Origin: Letharia columbiana
Lineage: Eukaryota > Ascomycota > Lecanoromycetes > Lecanorales > Parmeliaceae
Direction: 5' to 3'
DNA length: 64,000 nucleotides
Assembly (NCBI RefSeq): GCF_014066305.1
Contig: NW_023501056.1
Location: forward strand, 770,501-834,500
Below the pieces are notes generated by a model. It was not told where the DNA came from and searched no databases. It was given only the letters and a program-made list of their open reading frames with translations. Both the position numbers and the translations under genes were made by a program. This document shows positions 57,621-64,000 of this stretch, piece after piece (positions within the stretch are counted from its first letter, which is position 1; each line of letters starts with the position of its first letter).

Positions 57621-59623
57621 TCACAAGCGTACGAGCGCATCAGGCTTGTAAGCGTTCGAGCGGGAGCCGTAGCCGGGACCCATCTGCGGATCGACGGCGA
57701 TAGACTTGTACTGGAAGTTGATGTTAGGGCGGAACCCCCAAGGGTTTTTCATGAGTTCCGAGTACTTGAGCAAGACACGAGTTTCAGCGATAAGTTGACG
57801 GTCAAGGTTTTCCTGCTTCGCACCAACGGACTCCCAGGTGACGCCGTTGCTACCGAACTGAGGAGCAGGGATCGGCAGCCCACGGAGACGATTGAGAATG
57901 GCAAAGGGACCATATTGGTTCATGAGAGTCTGTTTGACGTAGTAGGGCGTCGCTGGATACGTGTATTCCGGGAAGTTGACGGTACCGTTGGCGTTGGTGG
58001 TCGCTGTCAGGACGCGAGGAGACATACGAGGCAGGCAGAAGTAACGCTGGAACAAGCCCCAGGCCTTCAGGACAATGAAGAGGACGCTTCGGAGGCGAGG
58101 AGAGAACTCGTCCTCGTACCTATAGAAGGATCAGACCGCACTCAACTGAACCAAACCGAAGAGACGACTCACCCGTTGCAACGACGTACATCCTCGTCGA
58201 AGACAGCGACAATGCATTTCCGACCAGCAGGCTTGAGGAAACCGGGAATCGAGAACAAGATAGCGTCCAGCATAGCATCGGAGAAGGTGCAATTCCAGTG
58301 GCTGAATTTCTGCTCCTTGGCAGCAAAAATCTGTGAGTACATGTCAGCCAAATCTTTGGTGACGGAGTGTAAGGGGGTAAAACTACCTGACGGAAGTTTT
58401 CTAGCTCAGTCAATGTATTGGGGACCCATTTGCAGCCCATCATAACCGACATCTCGCGCCAATAGATGAACATGGCGTGGACCTCGAAGTCCTGAAGCTT
58501 ACGCCAGCCGATAAGATTGATCCATTGAACGGGGCCAAGCATCCACATCCTGCAACAAGGCATTAGGTCAGCAGCCACACATCGGGTCGAGTTAGGCGGT
58601 ATGTGGTATGTTGACATACCAGGACAGCCATAGCACGGTATCGCTATTGATCACGCTACCATACATGCTATGATGCTCATTGATACGCGCAATGGATAGA
58701 GCATGCTCTTTGGAATGTAAGGGCTGAACCTGCATCTGTGTCATGAGACAGACGGTTTCTTGCTGTCTACCGTGGCTGATCATCTGGTCCGTGCTCGTGA
58801 AGTGGCCAGAATTGACGATGACCTTGGATAGGCAGGGCGCAGTTGCAGTCTGTGAAGTCGGGTGTCAGCAAAGCTTTGATTGGTCGGAAGACGATGAGAT
58901 GTGTAAGTGCATGGATGAGATGCCCGGGAATGTGCATGAGCTTGCTAAGGATTTCGGGGAGAGCGAGATCCAAGGAGAAGCTCGGAGAGGCCAGAGAAAA
59001 GTGAAAGAGGAAATTCCTCGGCTTAACATTCTGGACTGGAGATGCGATTGGAGAAATGTAAGTGTCATGAATCGAGATGATGAAGTACAACAGGGTGATA
59101 GCCAGACATAAGGGAGAAGGAAAAGATCACGTGAAGGTGGGTGACTGGGAGAAAGGAGGAAGATTGCAGATGCATCGATCTCGGGGAATATTCCAAATAA
59201 GCTTGCACGGGAGGTAGGGACAAGCGAAAGTTTATGCATGCGATTGAAGGGAATGCACCCGTGAACTCTGCAGTAAGCACGTACCTTGAAGAATTCCGAG
59301 ATCCAACCAAATTCGAAGACGAAGGGAAAGTCCCATTCCGCGAGGTTTTTGAGGACAGCCTGAGACTCGTCTGGCGTCATGTCCTTGTAGGTATCGAGGT
59401 CATTCGTGAAGCCATAGCGCTTCTTGATCATGTTGACGCGCTGGTAGCGAAAGTGACAGACGATGAGCATGTAAGATGGGAGCATGAAGCTAAAGAAGGT
59501 GACCCAGAACTGGGAATTGGTCATGCATGCCTGGACAACGGGCAAGATGGTTTGCGAGATCAAGAGGATCGGAAGGAAAGCCATCAAGGCCACCTCCTTG
59601 ATGAAAGCCATGAGTCCCTTCAT
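57621..59623 (-). CDS. MpaB-like ER-bound oxygenase family protein
   Basis: Five exons, 59623-59285, 58849-58620, 58549-58387, 58330-58173 and 58119-57621, give 462 residues. The protein resembles the MpaB/rubber-oxygenase (DUF2236) family, which includes the ER enzyme that cleaves a farnesyl chain in mycophenolic acid synthesis. Features: a hydrophobic N-terminus (ALMAFLPILLISQTILPVVQ and FWVTFFSFMLPSYMLIVCHF, residues about 12-55) fitting an ER anchor; the His-bearing helix ALSIARINEHHSMYGSV; WINLIGWRKLQDFEVHAMFI; and YWREMSVMMGC. The conserved His residues would hold haem, by family knowledge. Intron 1 is unusually long (435 bp); the others are 45-80 bp. Introns begin GTACGT, GTATGT, GTAGTT and GTGAGT. 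The substrate is unknown and no biosynthetic cluster surrounds it. Confidence 0.82.
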
Positions 59624-61653
59624 GCTGGCACGCGCTTGGGTGACTTGAAAGGAATATGTTCAAGGTAAAAGACAGTGTTTTAGAGCGAAGGAGCGGAAGC
59701 TAGATGATGTTCTTGTGGCGGGAGACGGCTCGGTCAACAGCAACGAGATGGATGATGGTGGTGGGTGATGAGGATGATGAGGTGGAGGATGGAAGGAAGA
59801 GGAAGTGAGTCACAGTGATCTTGAAGAAATTTTCATGCCTAGTATCGCTGACCAAGCGATCTACATTGGTTGTCGACGGCGATGAGGTTGTTGACGATTT
59901 TCGTTTACTTCCTCAAATAACAAACGGAGAATGTGTTTCCGGTTACCTATAGTAGCTCGGCCGAGTGAAAGGCTTTCCAAAAATGCACAGCCGGCGGTGG
60001 TTAGTGTGAAGGAGCTTGTGAATTCTCGTCTGCAGGCTAATGATTCTTCATGCACCTTTGACAGCTGCCATTTGTGCAAGCCAGAGCAGAGGGACTTTGA
60101 AAAGTCCCATTGGCTGTGGTGTGATGAGCTATGTCACATGCTATATCTTCTCTGCGTTGGTCACTATTGAGGCAGGGTATGCGAGACATCGTGATCGCGG
60201 GAAGGAATGAGGTTGCAGGAGAAGCGTCGACTCGGATCAAGTAAGGTAGAGTACCAGTACCTGTTGTCCAATCCCAAGAATCCCAATGTTTCTCATGCAG
60301 ACGGATCGGCTTCCCGAGCCATTGATAGGATTCCAGGAGCTTGGAGGGTACAGATTCATTCATTTCCCCAATAGCTACAGAAGAAAATTTCCGTGACTGC
60401 ATTCTTGTACTTGCCATCTCTGGCAACCTTTGTCGTATATCCTTGCTGCAATACAAGCGCCGATTTAGAAGCTACATGCCCGTCTTCGGGCGTTGACTTG
60501 AGACTGTTGTATTTGTATTGACCTCTTCCCTTACTGGAATCGTTCTACCGTGTGTGAGTTCCCTTCACGGCGAGAGTTGGTGAGCCGAGAGGCTTTCTCT
60601 GAAACCTCCGGAAGAGATGGAGTCACCAATGAGTCCTCAAGGTATTATCGCGATTCCGTGATAAGCTTGAAACTCGTTTTCGGCGGTGGCTGATGTTTTC
60701 ACGCAGCAATTGCTGAGAAGTTGTGCTTCTCTTTATCAGATATCAAGAGACTGGGAGAAGTGACGAATGGTTTGCTCGAGTGAGAGACGGGCGAAGATGC
60801 ATCTGTAGGCTCAGACCCTGCATGAACTGGAAGTCGACCAATTCATTGGGAAACTGTAGAGCTCCAAAGGTTTTTGACGGAGCATAAGAGAAGTCTGCCC
60901 TACGGTTGCAGTGGCAATCGCACCATGCAGCAATTGAGGTATGCATCACCCTTCAATTCAAGTACGGTACGCCAGCCATCTCGGAGTTGAGTCGTTACGT
61001 TGAGATACTAGCCGCAGAAATCCTTGTGGAGAGATCGCTAATGACGGCATTCCCGCGCCTTTACTCTTTACCTTGTCCTTAGTGCACGGATTGACTTTGA
61101 TAAATGTGGAGAGACTTTTACGGATGCCGAGGCAGCATGCGCTTCTGGAGAAGTGCCGACTGGGGAAGACGTGGGGTGATAAGTTGAAAATCTCCGACAC
61201 CGTTGACGTCCAGGGCGAGTGCGCGCTGATGCTGATAGTATCAACGGCGCTGCTGAAACTCAGACGTATTGTATCTCTCATGGCTCTCTTGACGTTTACT
61301 GTGCTGCTTTTAAAGGCCTGATCATTCCCTTTCATGGCCAAGGCCCATGCGCATGCACACCTCACACGAGGCAAATATCCATGCCGTTGCCGAAAATTAA
61401 CCCGCTGGCTAAGTGTTAGATCATGACTAGAACGATAACCAATCTCAATGGAGCTCGGCAGCACTGGGAGTGGCTCGAATCGAGAGGGGCGGCTTCGACT
61501 TGTCTCCTTTACCTCATGCCTCTCCGTTCGAGCCGTCTTATACCTTCTCCAACCTCTCTCTGCGTCCACCATTGCTATCTTGTTTCCTCCGTTCTATTCT
61601 TTCTTTCATGAGCTTTCATACGTTTATATAGAACCACCACGCTCGATTGCAAG
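59624..61653. other. intergenic, 2.0 kb
   Basis: No gene supported. Minus-strand frames at 60037-60456 (with SYQWLGKPIRLHEKHWDSWD, somewhat protein-like) and 60958-61572 lack family features or clear splice partners. Confidence 0.35.
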
Positions 61654-63196
61654 ATGACATCAAATAACATGCATAGGTTGCAGACCAATGACTGTACGTT
61701 GGAACATATGCAATGGGAGTAAGTGTATACTGACCTTGAAATAGTGGAGTTGGGTGCAACCGAAGCCGTTCAGCAGCATTTGTCTCGAAATGTCGTTGCT
61801 GGGAAGCCAGTATCGCAAAGAAAGCTCGATTTCGAGCACGCTCGGTAAATAAGTTTCAATGCCACGCTGCTCGGTCTATATTGAGATACCTTAGACCACG
61901 TTGGCTCCGAGAGTGCATGGCAGAAGCTACAGGAGTCTTCTTCTATGTGTGAGTGCTTTCTGCAAATTATGACAAGGCGAAGAGACTAATAGCGCACCAG
62001 CTTTCCTGGAATAGCAGCCATCACTTCCTTCTACATTAATGCCGCCCAACCCAATCCCACAGCCTTCGGCAGTATCTTTCAAATTGGCTGGGGCTTTGCA
62101 ATCGGTATCGCTTTTGCTATCATCACCTGTGCCTCTACGTCGGGTGGTCACTTCAATCCTGCCATCACAATTTGCTTCGCCGTCTGGCAGGGCTTCCCTT
62201 GGAAAAAGGTACCTTATTATATATTCTCTCAGATCTTTGGAGCATTCATCGCAGGAATGCTGCTTATGGGCATGTACTGGTACGTACTTCGGAGTGAAGC
62301 TTTCCTATTCGAAATCAGGATTGGGACACGACAGATTGCGGAGTGAAAGGGTCTTTTCCCTCATGAGACCTTTTCTCATAAATTGGATTCTGGGCTCGAA
62401 GGCGCAATGCTGACTCCGACTTCGCGTAGGCCGGAGATCCAAGAATTCAAGGCAGCAACCTTGGCTGCCGGACGGCCGATGGTTTACAATGGAGGACCGG
62501 CAAGCATTTTGTGCACATTCCCAAATCCCAATCAGACGTAGGTGAATCTTATTTTCGTTGTTCCTAGTTCGTCCCAAACCTTATGCAGAGACGAGCTTTA
62601 CTTACACACTGCCACCTCCAGAAATCTCGGCTACCTCTTCATGACCGAATTCTTCGTCGACTCCTACATCGGCATCGTGATCTGGGCCTGTCTCGACCCG
62701 GCGAATCCCTTCGTCTCTCCCGCCGGCGCTCCCTTCGCTATCGGTCTTGCATACGCTACCATGGTCTGGGGCTTCGCAGACATCTCCATCTCTACAAACC
62801 TCGCTCGTGATCTTGGAACGAGAATCGTGGCCGCTATATTCTTTGGTGGAGAGGCTTTTAGTTATATGAACTACAGCTGGATCGCCATTCTGGTCAATGT
62901 GCCTGCGACGCTGTTCGCGACGGGGTACTATGAGTTTTTGATGCGGGATAGTTTGAGTAAGATTGGGAAGGGGCATGCGGTGCATGAAGAAGGGGAGGAC
63001 GGATTGCAGAGGCATATTACCAGGACTGTGAGTCGCTTTCCCCTTCTTTGGATGCGGTACGGGGGAATCAAAGCTGACTCTGCGCGTGATGTAGGGTATG
63101 ATTGAGACTGGAGCCGCGAATATGTTGAGGGACAGGCAGGGGAATGGGAGCTCGGATGAGTATGGGCTCAGCAAGCAGTCTGATCATATTGAATGA
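61654..63196 (+). CDS. aquaglyceroporin-type MIP channel
   Basis: Seven exons join to 362 residues: 61654-61693, 61745-61844, 61895-61948, 62001-62279, 62430-62537, 62622-63027 and 63095-63196. It is a plasma-membrane-type water/glycerol channel of the MIP family. The first half-helix reads STSGGHFNPAITICF (NPA 117-119). The second reads ISTNLARDLGTR, so the motif is NLA (253-255), as in yeast Fps1, with the RD that marks glycerol-type channels. Hydrophobic segments occur at about 57-75, 90-108, 130-155, 196-218, 232-247 and 275-295. The N-terminus (about 50 residues) and C-terminus are hydrophilic and presumably cytosolic. Every junction is GT-AG and in phase. Transport selectivity cannot be decided from sequence. 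Confidence 0.92.
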
Positions 63197-63714
63197 ATAG
63201 GAGATTTTAGTGTCCGAGAACATCATGGACATGTCTAGGTCTAGATACGGGGATTGGACATGGGTGGGGGATTGGTAAGATGTTATATATATTATTGATT
63301 GGTACACACCATCTGTTGCACCTAGATGTACGAGAAAAACAACGTTTGGTTCTTTGGATATAGGATAGAAAATGTAGGGAACGGTGACGGCTGGAAGTCA
63401 TATATATTCGTGGAGACGATACTGTTAGCCATGGACAGCAGCCTGCAAGGCTGGTATGTTCCCAGAAGAGCCACTTGAAGTAAAGCAGCAGACCGGTGGC
63501 ACCGCATCGCGAAGCAGCGCGTGGCAGTAGAGTCACACGATAAAGATGTAAGCTCGAGAGGCTCTATCGCTTTTAGCAGGCACCGCTGAAGTACAAGGTC
63601 TATCTAGTGCGTTATCATCGTAGCATTACCCAGCATTGGCAACCAGTGTCATTTCCCTCAAGATACCGCCTTGCAATGTGGCCAATCTGCTCGCTATGTA
63701 CTAGATCTCAAGAT
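63197..63714. other. convergent 3' intergenic
   Basis: Lies between the aquaporin end and the end of the p23 gene; nothing recognised. Confidence 0.4.
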
Positions 63715-64000
63715 CTAAGACACCTCTTCGATCTTGGCGCTCGTGGCAGGCTCTGCAGCCTCCTTGCCTTTGCCCTTTCCCTCCTCGCCTTCCGCTTCGT
63801 CTTCGAGCTCGGGCATCTCCTCGTCGTCATCACCACCTTCTTCAGCGTCGTCTCCGAGGTCGCCCATGTCTGGCATGTCTGGCATGCCGCCTGCGCCACC
63901 GCCGAGCTTTGAGAAATCTGGCTTGATTAGTATTTGTGTGTGATTCGGGAAGGCTCGCAGACTTACCGATGCCACCAAAGCCTCCATCACCGCCCATGCC
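63715..64000 (-). CDS. SBA1: Hsp90 co-chaperone p23/Sba1, 3' end (partial)
   Basis: Partial, cut by the window edge. The last exon 63917-63715 and the end of the preceding one (64000-63967) join through a GTAAGT..CAG intron to give GMGGDGGFGGIDFSKLGGGA, then Met/Pro/Asp repeats (MPDMPDMGDLGDD), an acidic Glu/Asp-rich stretch and EPATSAKIEEVS at the end. A Gly/Met-rich linker with DFSKLGG followed by an acidic tail is the C-terminal pattern of fungal p23/Sba1 proteins, which stabilise the Hsp90-client complex. The diagnostic CS domain lies outside the window, so the name rests on the tail only. Confidence 0.7.
   Translation of the reverse strand, partial: AWAVMEALVASVSLRAFPNHTQILIKPDFSKLGGGAGGMPDMPDMGDLGDDAEEGGDDDEEMPELEDEAEGEEGKGKGKEAAEPATSAKIEEVS

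Noticed and set aside
60958..61572. 204-codon minus-strand frame
   Set aside because: Ser/Arg-rich without motifs, not bounded by sensible signals; likely chance.

Overview
This window is nuclear DNA of a filamentous ascomycete (Pezizomycotina). The evidence is short spliceosomal introns (mostly about 50-80 bp) with GT-AG ends, compact genes on both strands, and best recognisable relatives such as AldA-type aldehyde dehydrogenase, the Upf3 form carrying a C-terminal RRM and RGG tail, and an ER-oxygenase (MpaB) family protein. Species cannot be fixed from sequence alone. All gene models below were joined by hand from reading frames and splice sites.

Layout. 0.5-14.8 kb: PP6/Sit4-type phosphatase and UPF3 (divergent), a small Ser/Pro-rich hypothetical protein, and a 1704-residue WD40 protein. 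14.8-24.4 kb: a gene desert with low-complexity tracts, decayed coding fragments, a Tc1/mariner transposase remnant and one intact intron-containing tRNA-Met. 24.4-26.5 kb: a 2.1 kb minisatellite built from a 13-bp unit. 27.3-39.3 kb: aldehyde dehydrogenase, MRE11, a FAD oxidoreductase, a fungal hypothetical protein, a short-chain dehydrogenase and an NmrA-like protein. 39.4-43.3 kb: AT-rich DNA, a 12-bp tandem repeat, a dead NLR (NACHT-ankyrin) gene and a membrane-protein gene of unresolved structure. 44.6-64 kb: a hypothetical protein, cytosolic seryl-tRNA synthetase, a divergent pair of ribosomal-protein genes (mitochondrial uS19m and cytosolic eL43), zinc alcohol dehydrogenase, an MpaB-like oxygenase, an aquaglyceroporin-type channel, and the 3' end of a p23/Sba1 co-chaperone.

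Most genes are housekeeping functions (protein phosphatase, mRNA decay, DNA break repair, translation, chaperone, alcohol/aldehyde metabolism) with no evident operon-like cluster. The alcohol and aldehyde dehydrogenases would act in consecutive steps but lie 26 kb apart. The two accessory stretches (about 15-26.5 kb and 39.4-43.3 kb) hold nearly all the unusual material: the frame-cycling satellite, the dead NLR and transposon debris. I found no convincing new molecular system; the satellite and the unsplit small genes are the items most worth checking.
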